48,500 nucleotides of DNA from Symbiodinium natans (lineage: Eukaryota; Sar; Dinophyceae; Suessiales; Symbiodiniaceae), in the NCBI GenBank assembly GCA_905221605.1, contig CAJNDS010002124.1, positions 312,496-360,995 on the forward strand, given 5' to 3'. Under the pieces are notes generated by a model. The model was not told where the DNA came from and searched no databases. It saw nothing but the letters and a program-made list of their open reading frames with translations. Below are positions 41,521 to 48,500 of the stretch, in pieces (the first letter of the stretch is position 1; each line of letters begins with the position of its first letter). A program made the translations under genes and the position numbers.

Positions 41521-42188
41521 AAACCCTCAAACCCTGAACTATGTAAGGGTTGAGGGCTTAAGGGTTTAGGGCTTTCAGGCCCTTTAAGACTGACGCTCTG
41601 AGCCCCTCAGACCGCAAGCCACCCAGACCCCCCCAAAATCCACACACTGAAGACCCTAAACCCCTTGACTGAAACCCTAGCATCTTTAGCCTTTTTGGGT
41701 TTATTGGGTTTCTTAATAAGGCAGCTAAAAGTTGAGTTTTTTGCTACCCTCCTAAGTGCAGCCAAGCTAGCCCAGCCCTAAAATTCTCCAAACAGCCCCA
41801 AACCGTACAAACCCCTCCCCTGATAGCCCGGACGCCATACGAGAAACCATAAGAAGGGTGCCCGGCTTCTTGTTGTTGCTTTAGTCTGACAAGAGGGGTC
41901 CAAGACTGCAACAGGGAAGAAGAAAAGCCACTGTCCCTGGTCGCCAAGCCACCGGATGCCACCCGAAGCCACACCAAACCTCTTGCAAACAAAGCCTAGA
42001 ACCTCCTGCAAGCCCTATCAGCCCTACAACCCCCACCAGAACCCTAAACCCTTCTATAAGCCCTAGAAACGCAAAAAAGCCCTAAGAGCCCTACGAGCCC
42101 TAAGAACCCTAAGAGCCCTAAGAGCCCTAAACCCTAAACCCTAAACCTTAAACCCCTAAACCCCCTCCACCGCCTGGTCTCCTTTCAG

Positions 42189-42268
42189 ACGAAGGAGCGC
42201 CTCGGAAACTGCGCACTGGGCTCTCTCGCTGCCACTGCAGGCCGACGCGCTTGAGTGGAGGGGTTTTC
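42189..42268 (+). CDS. Candidate exon with strong acceptor and GTGAGG donor
   Basis: GGTCTCCTTTCAG precedes and GTGAGG follows 80 bp. One frame reads RRSASETAHWALSLPLQADA, then LEWRGF. A second frame is TKERLGNCALGSLAATAGRR, closed by TGA. Both splice-like edges match consensus, and flanks are CCCTAAA and TTTAGGG. It is the best single exon by signals. Confidence 0.52.
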
Positions 42269-42269
42269 G

Positions 42270-42415
42270 TGAGGGTTTAGGGTTTAGGGTTTAGGGTTTA
42301 GGGTTTAGGGTTTAGGGTTTAGGGTTTAGGGTTTAGGGTTTAGGGTTTAGGGTTTAGGGTTTAGGGCTGAGGGTTTAGGGTTTGGGGTTTAAGATTTAGC
42401 GTTTAGGGTTTGAGT
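42270..42415 (-). repeat. TTTAGGG array
   Basis: About 13 perfect units then degenerate ones. Confidence 0.96.
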
Positions 42416-42799
42416 TTGAGTTTTTGCTGCACGAACCCTAAACTCTAGACCTGAACCTAAATCCTACACCACAAAAAGACACCCTCTACACACCCCAACC
42501 CGCCCCAAGCATCTTAAACCGATCGCATCCGGTTAGGGGCGTGTATGACTTTTCTTGGCGGGTCCGGCTAAGGGCTTAGGGCTTTTTAGGGTGGACCCTA
42601 AGACCTAAAGCCCAAACCCTCGACCCTAAAAGGGTCTAGGGTTTGGGGGTTTCGGCTGGTCGGGAAATATTCGTTACAACTACAATCACTTGCAAGCCCT
42701 GAGCCCGAAAAGGAGACCCCACGCGAAGAACCTTAAAGCCTTAAAGCCCTAAACTCCAATTACTTTGTACGTTGAGCCCTCAGCGTTAAGCCCTAATGA

Positions 42800-42880
42800 G
42801 GTACCTATAGAATGCCTTAAAGGGTATATTATATACATTGGGCCCTAACTCCCTCATTCCCTACTAAGAACCAGGGGGAT
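42800..42880 (+). mobile_element. Fragments of family P and family D elements
   Basis: GAGGTACCTATAG ... TATATTATATACATTGGGCCC recalls family P in reverse order, and CTCCCTCATTCCCTACTAAGAACCAGGGG recalls the right edge of family D at 23220-23248. Both appear truncated. Confidence 0.45.
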
Positions 42881-42970
42881 GAGTCCCCCTGATCCCCCCA
42901 AAGTATCTGCTCCAGGAGATTGCGGGCTGCCGCTGTCAGGGACCATGGGCCGAGCCTGCTGGCAGACTTC
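42879..42970 (+). CDS. Possible exon or small ORF
   Basis: An ATG frame reads MSPPDPPKVSAPGDCGLPLS, then GTMGRACWQTS, up to TTTAGGG. It lies directly against the family D fragment. Pro/Cys-containing, with no clear acceptor. Confidence 0.3.
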
Positions 42971-43060
42971 AGGGTTTAGGGTTTAGGGGTTTAGGGGTTT
43001 AGGGTTTTTAGGGTTTGGGGCTGAGGGTCTCGGGTTTAGGACCTCGGGGGTGAAGCAACC
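42970..43060 (-). repeat. TTTAGGG/GGGGTTTA block
   Basis: G-rich block with an 8-bp zone; 43060-43340 is unique or degenerate sequence with no gene call. Confidence 0.88.
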
Positions 43061-43362
43061 CTGATTACCCCCTCCCCCCGGCCCAACTCTGAACATTTCA
43101 AGCCGTAGCATCGCTGAGCTAGCCCGAAACCCCAAACCCCAAACCCTAAACCGCTCAGTTGGGCTAATGCCTAATTAAGGTCGAGAGCTGCACCTTCAGG
43201 CTGTGCTTAAAGGCTCAGGGAAGGCAGTAGGTAGGTTATAACTTGTACGCCAGGCGATCGCTTGGATAGCCCACCAAACCCCCACGTGAACCCTACGTAC
43301 GAAGTACAATGAGCCTTGAGAAGTCGGTCCTAACCCTCCTAAACTCCAAAGTGGTGAGGATC

Positions 43363-43510
43363 TAGGGTTTAGGGTGAATAGGGTTTAATGGGGTTTAATA
43401 GGGTTTAATAGGGTTTAATAGGGTTTAATAGGGTTTAATAGGGTTTTTGGGTTTTTTTGGCTTTATAGTGTTTTTGGGTTGACAGGGTTGACAGGGTTGA
43501 CAGGGTTTGA
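43363..43510 (-). repeat. (AGGGTTTAAT)n 10-bp zone and (GGGTTGACA)n 9-bp zone
   Basis: Six to seven 10-bp units (43376-43446) then three GGGTTGACA units (43477-43505). Unit lengths differ from the 7-bp norm. Confidence 0.93.
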
Positions 43511-43523
43511 AGCACGTTCCCAG

Positions 43524-43588
43524 GCTGCGCCATCAGTTCAACTTCTCCTTGGCCCATGCGCCGGACCCCTGCGCAGCTGCGATTCAGG
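43524..43588 (+). CDS. Candidate exon
   Basis: CACGTTCCCAG precedes the frame LRHQFNFSLAHAPDPCAAAI and Gln. Natural composition. G-rich sequence follows; the donor is not obvious. Confidence 0.4.
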
Positions 43589-43599
43589 GCTTGCGGTTG

Positions 43600-43760
43600 A
43601 GGGTTTAGGGGCTTTAGGCTTTAGGGTTTAGGGTTTAGGGTTTAGAGTTCAGGGTTTAGGGTTTAGGGTTTGGGGTTTAGGGTTTAGGGTTTAGGGCTTC
43701 AGAGCGCTTGGGCGTCAGGGTTTCAGGGTTTAGGGGCTTCAGGGTTCAGGGCCTCTCAAG
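43600..43760 (-). repeat. TTTAGGG block
   Basis: G-rich block, purer at 43620-43700. A poly-G run lies at 43867-43880 in the unique stretch after it, which has no gene call. Confidence 0.92.
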
Positions 43761-44019
43761 GGGTATAAGGAGGGACCTAGAAGGAACCCTTAAACTTGCA
43801 AATCGGGGGTGCCCCCCGCTTCTGAAACCCCACTTATGAGTCATAGTGCAAATAGAAGTTTTCCAGGGGGGGGGGGGGGTCTGTGCACCCCCCAATGCCG
43901 CCCCTTTTTTTAATCAGCCGCCCGAGGTTGCTCCTAAATCCTACTAGGGTTTAGGCTAAACCCTGGGAGTTTCTTTTGGGACATGAAGGAGGTTCCTGTA
44001 TCCGAATCTTCTACGAGGA

Positions 44020-44104
44020 ACCCTAAACCCTAAACCCTAAACCCCAAACCCCAAACCCCAAACCCCAAACCCCAAACCCCAAACCCCAAACCCCAAACCC
44101 TTAA
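44020..44104 (+). repeat. CCCTAAA leading into homogeneous (CCCCAAA)n
   Basis: Eight to nine CCCCAAA units. AATCTTCTAC-GAGGAACC before the array (44006-44024) and AATCTTCTACTAGGAACC after it (44150-44168), with GGTTCCTTG at 44112, suggest duplicated flanks. Confidence 0.95.
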
Positions 44105-44562
44105 CGTTAGAGGTTCCTTGAAAAAGGGGGCGTGAGGCGACTGCATCCGAATCTTCTACTAGGAACCACGAAGTGTGGTTCCACCTGTTGGCTCATGAGC
44201 ATGGGTTTGGGGTTCAAGGTTCCGGGTTTGGGGTTTATGGTTTAGGGGGTCATCCGTGTTCCTCCATGAAAAAGATATCCCATGTCTGCCTATTTTTTGG
44301 TATTCCTAAGCCCGAACCCTTGAACCCACAGCCCCTAAACCCCTGAACCCCTACACCCCTAAGCCCGTAAAACCCTAAACCTACATCCTACACTCTAGAC
44401 CCTAAACCCTTAGCCCTTGCACTTCTTGTGAACTTCCTCGGGTCAGGTAGTTTAGACTGTAGATTGTTTGTAGGACCTGTCAGGTTTAAGTCTCCGCTAT
44501 TTTGAGCCCTAAACCCCATCATCAAAATTCCCTGACCCCTTAGTGGGAGGTCTTGTTCACTC

Positions 44563-44865
44563 GTGTGGCCTTGCAGTCCTCTACACCGCGGCAGACAGCA
44601 GAGGCCGAGACGCTCGGAAGCACCGAAGCAGCCGCACCACTGCTCTGGATGCCAAGCAACCGACCACACCATTTCGACCTGCCCCGCTGGCCCACAGCCG
44701 CCACGCTCCTATGCCGAAATCGTTGTTCCACCTTTGAACCAAGCTGCACGGTGTTTTCTCAATGAAGATGCATTGATGCTGGACCAACCTGGATCTGAAC
44801 CCTCAGGCGTTCCTGGGGACCCTAAGACCCTAATTAAACCCTCAACCCTAAATCCTGAGGCTTAA
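44563..44865 (+). CDS. Frame with CCHC zinc knuckle
   Basis: Open for 100 codons on the + strand; TGGCCTTGCAG at 44567-44577 could be the acceptor. At 44641-44682 it encodes CSGCQATDHTISTC followed by Pro, an exact C-x2-C-x4-H-x4-C knuckle. That motif is known in retroviral-type Gag proteins, retrotransposons, MULE/FAR1-type transposases and RNA-binding proteins. Neighbours upstream are basic (RGRQQRPRRSEAPK). The likeliest source is a transposon or RNA-binding protein exon. Four other frames overlap, so coding is probable but not certain. Confidence 0.45.
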   Translation: MWPCSPLHRGRQQRPRRSEAPKQPHHCSGCQATDHTISTCPAGPQPPRSYAEIVVPPLNQAARCFLNEDALMLDQPGSEPSGVPGDPKTLIKPSTLNPEA

Positions 44866-45240
44866 ACCCTAAAACCCTAAAGCGCTAAACGCTCGAACCC
44901 CACGACCCGAAACCCGCAAACTCTAAAACCCTAAACCCCAAACCACAGAAACCTAAGACCCTAAAATCCTCCGCCCTAAACACCAAACCCTAAAGCCCTG
45001 AACCCTGAAGGCTTTGACCCTTGTCCCTACACCCAAAACCCGAAACCATAGAACCCTAAGACCCGAAAACCCTAAAGCCATAAACCGTAGGCCCTGGACT
45101 CCAAACCCCAAGGCCCTGAACCCTAAAGCCCTAAACCCTAAAACCCTAAACCCTAAACCCTAGCCCTAAACCCTAAAACCCTAAAACCCTAAACCCTAAG
45201 CCCTAAACCCTAAAACCCTAAGCCCTAAGCCCTAAACCAG
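44820..45240 (+). repeat. Degenerate CCCTAAA/CCCTAAAA region
   Basis: About 400 bp of C-rich telomere-like sequence, strongly degenerate at first and cleaner from 45120. No gene is called. Confidence 0.9.
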
Positions 45241-45327
45241 GACTCCGAGGAGCTGGGGTCTAGGAGCTTTGCCGCGTCGCTCTGCGCGCGGTTCCGGCCC
45301 CTGGCTCTCTCCGTGCTTGGAGGCAGG
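45241..45327 (+). CDS. Candidate 87-bp exon, phase-neutral
   Basis: CTAAACCAG precedes and GT (GTGTCG) follows 29 full codons: DSEELGSRSFAASLCARFRP, then LALSVLGGR. Open in this frame with exact multiple-of-three length. C-rich upstream, G-rich downstream. Confidence 0.47.
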
Positions 45328-45329
45328 GT

Positions 45330-45620
45330 GTCGGGTCTAGGGTTTCGGGTTTAGAGTTTAGGGTAAAGGGTTTTAAGGGTTTAGAGTGAAGTGTTCAGGG
45401 TTTAGGGTTTAGGGTTTGAGGTTTAGGTTTTAGGGCCAGTTACAGCGCTTTTGGACTTAGAGAATTTCTGGGGGTTGAAGGTGGCTGGCGGCTGGTTTGT
45501 TGGTTTAGGGTTTAGGGTTTAGGGTTCAAGGGTTTAGGGTTTAGGGTTCAAGGGTCAAGGGTTTAGGGTTTAGGGTTTAGGATTTAGGCTTTAGGGTTTA
45601 GGGTTTAGGGTGTAAGCCCG
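45330..45620 (-). repeat. TTTAGGG/GGGTTCA region with spacer
   Basis: G-rich telomere-like sequence with a 70-bp unique spacer at 45435-45500; no exon is called in the spacer. Confidence 0.9.
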
Positions 45621-45702
45621 TGTTGGTTGTTGTGGTGGTTGGCTCTTGTCCCGGCTGTTGTTGCGTGTAATGGGGCGGAGAGCACTGGTCTACCCTGAAG
45701 GG

Positions 45703-45795
45703 ACCATATGCCCCAGTTACATGGTCCCCTTTCAGGGTATAGAAGGGGTCATGTGCCCAAATAGGGCAGTTACATGGTCCCCTTTCAGGGTATAG
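45703..45795 (+). repeat. Direct repeat of a family B end
   Basis: CAGTTACATGGTCCCCTTTC plus AGGGTATAG occurs at about 45714 and again at 45769. The first is followed by AAGGGGTCATGTGCCC, the inverse of the motif. It looks like two nested or tandem family B ends. Confidence 0.65.
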
Positions 45796-45849
45796 GGTTT
45801 AGGGTTTAGGGTTTAGGGCTAGGGTTTAGTGATTGATTATCTATGCATA

Positions 45850-45980
45850 GTCCCTTAGCATGGTCCTTACCTTCTTTAAAGGGTTTCTGACGTATGGGCC
45901 CTTGGGTTGTACAAGGTAAATAGGGGGCATATAAGGGGTCCCCTTTTGAGGGCCCATACCAAGGACCATGTAGCTACCCT
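45850..45980 (+). mobile_element. Family B inverted-repeat element, copy 4
   Basis: GTCCCTTAGCATGGTCCTTACCTTC at the left and AAGGACCATGTAGCTACCC at the right, sharing internal GGGCCCTTGGG, GGGCATATAAGGGGTCCCC and GAGGGCCCAT with 28198 and 33311. It has one internal GGGGCATATAA unit. A 95-codon minus frame is element-derived. Confidence 0.78.
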
Positions 45981-46010
45981 GAGATGAAGGCATCTGGTCT
46001 GTGATAAACT

Positions 46011-46052
46011 TTGGGGCCGAAGTATATACTATTTGGGTACTGTGAACCCTAT
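46011..46052 (+). mobile_element. Family P fragment
   Basis: GGGGCCGAAGTATATACTATTTGGGTAC and GTGAACCCTATGGG match the right half of family P (21823-21860). Confidence 0.5.
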
Positions 46053-46197
46053 GGGCCTTAGGGCACTGCAAGAAGACTACACCACACCCTGCAGCCCAAT
46101 CTCGGAACAGCAGCCACCGCCCTTGCATCTAAAAAGGGTTGTACTTAAGGGTGTCTGGAACTGTAACTTGGGGGCGGGGCCTAGTATCTAGTGCGGA

Positions 46198-46306
46198 GAT
46201 AGAGAGAGACGGAGGGACGAGGGAGAGAGAGAGAGAGGGAGCGAGAAAGAGAGAGCGAGAGAGGGTGACAGTGAGGGAGAGAGGGAGAGGGAGGGAGAGA
46301 GAGAGA

Positions 46307-46359
<53 letters not shown>

Positions 46360-46372
46360 AGAGAGGGTGTGA
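46198..46372. repeat. GA-rich microsatellite with (GAGAGT)n core
   Basis: Irregular GAGAGG followed by about ten GAGAGT units (46309-46357). Frames on both strands up to 182 codons (Ser-Leu and Arg-Glu runs) are artefacts of this tract. Confidence 0.95.
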
Positions 46373-46609
46373 TGGATATGGACCGGGGAGAGAATGCGCA
46401 GGCGACTTGCTCGCAGCAGCGAGAAGGCCGTGCAGATGCCAGCAGCAAACCCCCGCAATCCTTCATCCTGAAACAATACACTGCCAAAGCCCAACCATGG
46501 GTTGATAGGGGAAGTTAAACCCGAATTCGTAGACCCTACACCTTGGACCCTGAAGCCTGAACCCTGAACCCTTAAACCCTCAACCCTAAACCCTAGACCC
46601 CAAGCCATA

Positions 46610-46681
46610 AAGTTGAGGTTCCGGCTTCGGCATTTTGAGGTTTGGCTCGCCGATGATGACCCTGCCTGCGTTGGCATATGA
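46610..46681 (+). CDS. Candidate exon, F-E-V-W-L repeat
   Basis: The frame reads KLRFRLRHFEVWLADDDPAC, then VGI, to TGA at 46679-46681. H-F-E-V-W-L matches P-F-D-V-W-L at 31812 and resembles the W-L exon at 30928. C-rich sequence lies upstream. There is no clear acceptor. The antisense strand is part of a 182-codon microsatellite frame and is rejected. Confidence 0.42.
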   Translation, partial: KLRFRLRHFEVWLADDDPACVGI

Positions 46682-46724
46682 TTTTTATTTCCTAAAAACT
46701 AAACACCACCTCCCTGGTTCCTAA

Positions 46725-46770
46725 ACCCTAAACTTAACCCTAAACTTAACCCTAAACCCTAAACCCTAGA
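46725..46770 (+). repeat. Short CCCTAAA/CTTAACCCTAAA block
   Basis: Five or six units. Confidence 0.88.
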
Positions 46771-46822
46771 ACTGTTGTTTTTTTGCACTACGGCAGGTGC
46801 AAGCACCTGATGCAAAATCCAG

Positions 46823-46913
46823 TTGATGGATTCATACATGAAAATGTACGGGGATTTCCCGCATGAACTGCTGCTGGAGTGTGTGATCTGCAGCAGAATC
46901 TAGGTCGGCCTGT
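46823..46913 (+). CDS. Candidate exon
   Basis: GCAAAATCCAG precedes the frame LMDSYMKMYGDFPHELLLEC, then VICSRI, to TAG 46911 with GTCGGCC after it. Strongly protein-like with two cysteines. Other + frames and a 140-codon minus frame cover 46788-47210, so the wider island (46800-47220) surely holds sequence worth testing, but its frame is not settled. Confidence 0.38.
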
Positions 46914-47225
46914 CGAGACCCACAGCCCTTCGCTTCGAGCCCTGTGGGTGCCGCGCTGCGGACGTCGTGCTGGCTCCATTGGGCCTTCGAGAGGGAGCCA
47001 AAGAAGCAGCTCGTGGAAGCTTTGCCCCAGAGGTGTCAAAAGAAAGCAGCACCTGGAGCCTTGCTGCGCCAGGTGGGTGCTTGCAGACGGCACGCAGACC
47101 ACGTTTTTCTTCGGCTTCTTGTACAAGTCAAGCGCCCCCCGTGGCATCAGATCCCATTCGCCCATGTGCTCGGCGTAAACCCAGAAAATCGCAGTATGAA
47201 ATGGTATCACCTACTTAGTAGCTGA
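46914..47225 (+). other. Unique island with four competing open frames
   Basis: + frames of 99, 93 and 83 codons and the minus frame overlap. One + frame reads KKQLVEALPQRCQKKAAPGA and HADHVFLRLLVQVKRPPWHQ. No repeat is present. High GC lowers stop frequency, so frame choice is not possible by eye. Confidence 0.3.
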
Positions 47226-47229
47226 GTGG

Positions 47230-47296
47230 GTACACTTACACTTTTGGGGATACTATAATCCCCTATAGAACTGAAAGTGTACACTTTTTTGGGGCT
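47230..47296. other. Hairpin, possible small inverted-repeat element
   Basis: GTACACTTACACTTTTGGGGAT pairs loosely with ATCCCC and AACTGAAAGTGTAC. The centre TACTATAATCCCC resembles the middle of family A. Confidence 0.45.
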
Positions 47297-47439
47297 TATG
47301 AACTCAGCAACTATGCCTATAGATCGTGACCCCAACTGTACGCCAGTCAGAGGGATTTGTTGCCCAGGCGGTCAGGCGTCTTGGGGGTGTTGAGTGTTGG
47401 GAGTGCAGGTGTCAAGGCTTGGGAGTCAAGGCATGTTAG

Positions 47440-47686
47440 ACAACAGGGTCTAGGGTTTAGGGTTCAAGGCTCAGAGTTTTTTGACACCAACATGATAAGG
47501 ACGCTAGTGGCCCGACCCATGTCACGTACAGAGAAACTAGCAGCCTCAAGCCCGAAAACCTGCATACTAAGTTCCCTGGGCCTTCAAGTAGGCTCCGGCT
47601 CTTATGGCGCGCTCCCTGGTGGAGTGTCACATCAACTCCTTGAGTTGCAGAAGCTGTGCTGGATTCCTGAACCTCAACCCCTATAA
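47440..47686 (+). CDS. Possible coding region, unknown function
   Basis: Part of a 109-codon + frame from 47357. The telomere-derived start (GLGFRVQGSE) is followed by FFDTNMIRTLVARPMSRTEK, LAASSPKTCILSSLGLQVGS, then GSYGALPGGVSHQLLELQKL and CWIPEP. The last 65 residues are free of repeat and look globular. A 115-codon minus frame overlaps and is largely telomere-derived at one end. No family is recognised. Confidence 0.4.
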
Positions 47687-47990
47687 ACCCTACAAACCCT
47701 ACAGCCCTATGAACCCTAAACCCCATAAACCCTAGAAACCTAACCCTAAGCCCTAAATCCTGTTCAAGAATCCTTAAGACCAAGCAAGGACCTAAGCCCC
47801 TCAATCATACCTCAATCCTAAACCCTGTACAAAACCTTGTAAACCCCCAAGCCCCAAACCCCAACCCTAGAACCCTAAACCCCATAAACGCTAAACCCTA
47901 AGCCGTGAACCCTAAACCCTACAACCCCCACCAGCTCTGCAAACCCTACAGATGCCTATAAACCCTATAAACCCTTCAAACTCTAAACCC
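47685..47990 (+). repeat. Degenerate CCCTATAAA/CCCTAAA region
   Basis: C-rich, mixed 7-bp and 9-bp units. No gene is called. Confidence 0.88.
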
Positions 47991-48004
47991 TATAAACCCC
48001 GCAA

Positions 48005-48260
48005 GGCCCTACAAACCCTGTAAACCCTGTAAACCCTGCAAACCCTGCAAACCCTGTAAGCCCTGTAAACCCTGTAAGCCCTGTAAACCCTGTGAACCCT
48101 GTAAACCCTGTAAACCCTGCAAACCCTGTAAACCCTGTAAACCCTATAAACCGTGTAAACCCTGTAAGCCCTGTAAACCCTGTAAACCCTATAAACCGTG
48201 TAAACCCTGTAAACCCTATAAACCCTGTAAACCCTGTAAACCCTACAAACAGAGTAAGCC
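48005..48260 (+). repeat. (CCCTGTAAA)n 9-bp array
   Basis: About 28 units of CCCTGTAAA with CCCTGCAAA, CCCTGTAAG and CCCTATAAA variants; several higher-order repeats (GTAAACCCTATAAACCGT at 48138 and 48184). It gives spurious Asn-Pro-Val (+) and Tyr-Arg-Val (-) frames of 66 and 103 codons. Confidence 0.95.
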
Positions 48261-48293
48261 CTACAAACGCTACTGTAAACTCTAAACCTTAAG

Positions 48294-48369
48294 GCCATCA
48301 TCCCCGATGGATCCCGCTGCGAACGCTTCTGGAGGTGGCAAAGCAGCCCATCCTTTGGTCAGGCAACTG
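48294..48369 (+). CDS. Candidate exon
   Basis: AACCTTAAG precedes and GT (GTTTAG) follows the frame AIIPDGSRCERFWRWQSSPS, then FGQAT. C-rich (CCCTGTAAA) upstream and TTTAGGG downstream, the common setting. I-x-P-D-G-S-x-C faintly recalls the I-D-G-x-Y-C of the Cys module. Confidence 0.45.
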
Positions 48370-48500
48370 GTTTAGGGTTTAGGGTTTAGGGTTTAGGGTT
48401 CAGGCAAGTTGGGGCTTGAAGGGCTCCTAGGGCTGTTAGGGCGTTCAGGGTTAAGGTTTTTTTTTTTCGGGTTTAGGGTGGTTTGTAGGGTTTAGAGTTC
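48370..48500 (-). repeat. TTTAGGG block to the window end
   Basis: Four or five pure units (48370-48400) then degenerate G-rich sequence with a T run at 48457. Telomere-like repeat therefore continues past 48.5 kb, so the repeat content is not confined to the left end. Confidence 0.92.

Noticed and set aside
41744-42011. Two minus-strand frames of 77-82 codons
   Set aside because: They overlap in different phases, lack splice or start context, and no family is recognisable.
46129-46677. 182-codon minus-strand frame
   Set aside because: Two thirds is Ser-Leu run from the GAGAGT microsatellite and the rest includes telomere-derived residues.
47990-48301. 103-codon minus-strand and 66-codon plus-strand frames
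   Set aside because: They are translations of the 9-bp CCCTGTAAA array.
1-48500. CRISPR-like regular repeats
   Set aside because: Repeats are contiguous telomere-type tandem arrays without regular spacers, and the DNA is eukaryotic.
1-48500. tRNA, rRNA or other structured RNA genes
   Set aside because: No cloverleaf or conserved rRNA segments were recognised when reading both strands, though a covariance-model scan was not possible.

Overview
The window reads as nuclear DNA from a eukaryote whose telomere repeat is the TTTAGGG (plant/algal/alveolate) type. It begins with (CCCTAAA)n in the orientation expected at a left chromosome end, but blocks of TTTAGGG/CCCTAAA then recur every few hundred bases to the last base. 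There is no bacterial gene organisation, no long uninterrupted gene, and no tRNA or rRNA that I can recognise. Very short exon-like islands (about 40-130 bp) in a repeat sea, many small hairpin elements and this telomere type would fit a dinoflagellate or related alga. That assignment is an inference with modest confidence.

Layout. 1-11.6 kb: telomere-like arrays with several variant units (CCCTAGA, GGGTTTATA, CCCCCTAAA, CCCTGAA), several weakly supported coding islands and three copies of a short inverted-repeat element. 11.7-25.8 kb: the best-supported coding content. Many separate small islands on the + strand encode pieces of one recurring cysteine-rich module (a C-G-x3-F/Y-C half and a Y-C-D-G half). 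Most are preceded by AG, and several end at GT. This looks like one multi-exon gene whose introns are largely telomeric repeat. 26-36.4 kb: further candidate exons (several basic, Trp-containing and mutually similar), more inverted-repeat elements, and a broken frame at 34.4-34.7 kb. 36.8-38.74 kb: an array of about 90-bp units, each with an internal palindrome, followed by a 287-bp tandem duplication made of nested CTCGAG-centred palindromes. 39-48.5 kb: more candidate exons with good splice-like boundaries, a CCHC zinc-knuckle fragment at 44.64 kb, GA-rich microsatellites and a CCCTGTAAA array.

The main structural observation is polarity. Many + strand islands are preceded by the C-rich strand (CCCTAAA) and followed by the G-rich strand (TTTAGGG). 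Each island therefore has the layout of a miniature linear chromosome with correctly oriented telomeres. If the islands are exons, every intron would start with UUUAGGG and end with CCCUAAA and could fold on itself. Direct head-to-head telomere junctions, direct duplications of exon edges around arrays, and arrays homogenised to different unit variants suggest repeated insertion and expansion of telomeric DNA between exons.

Limits. Islands of 60-130 bp are often open in a frame by chance, so single-island coding calls outside the repeated cysteine module are tentative. Exon boundaries are read by eye and reading phase across introns was not verified.
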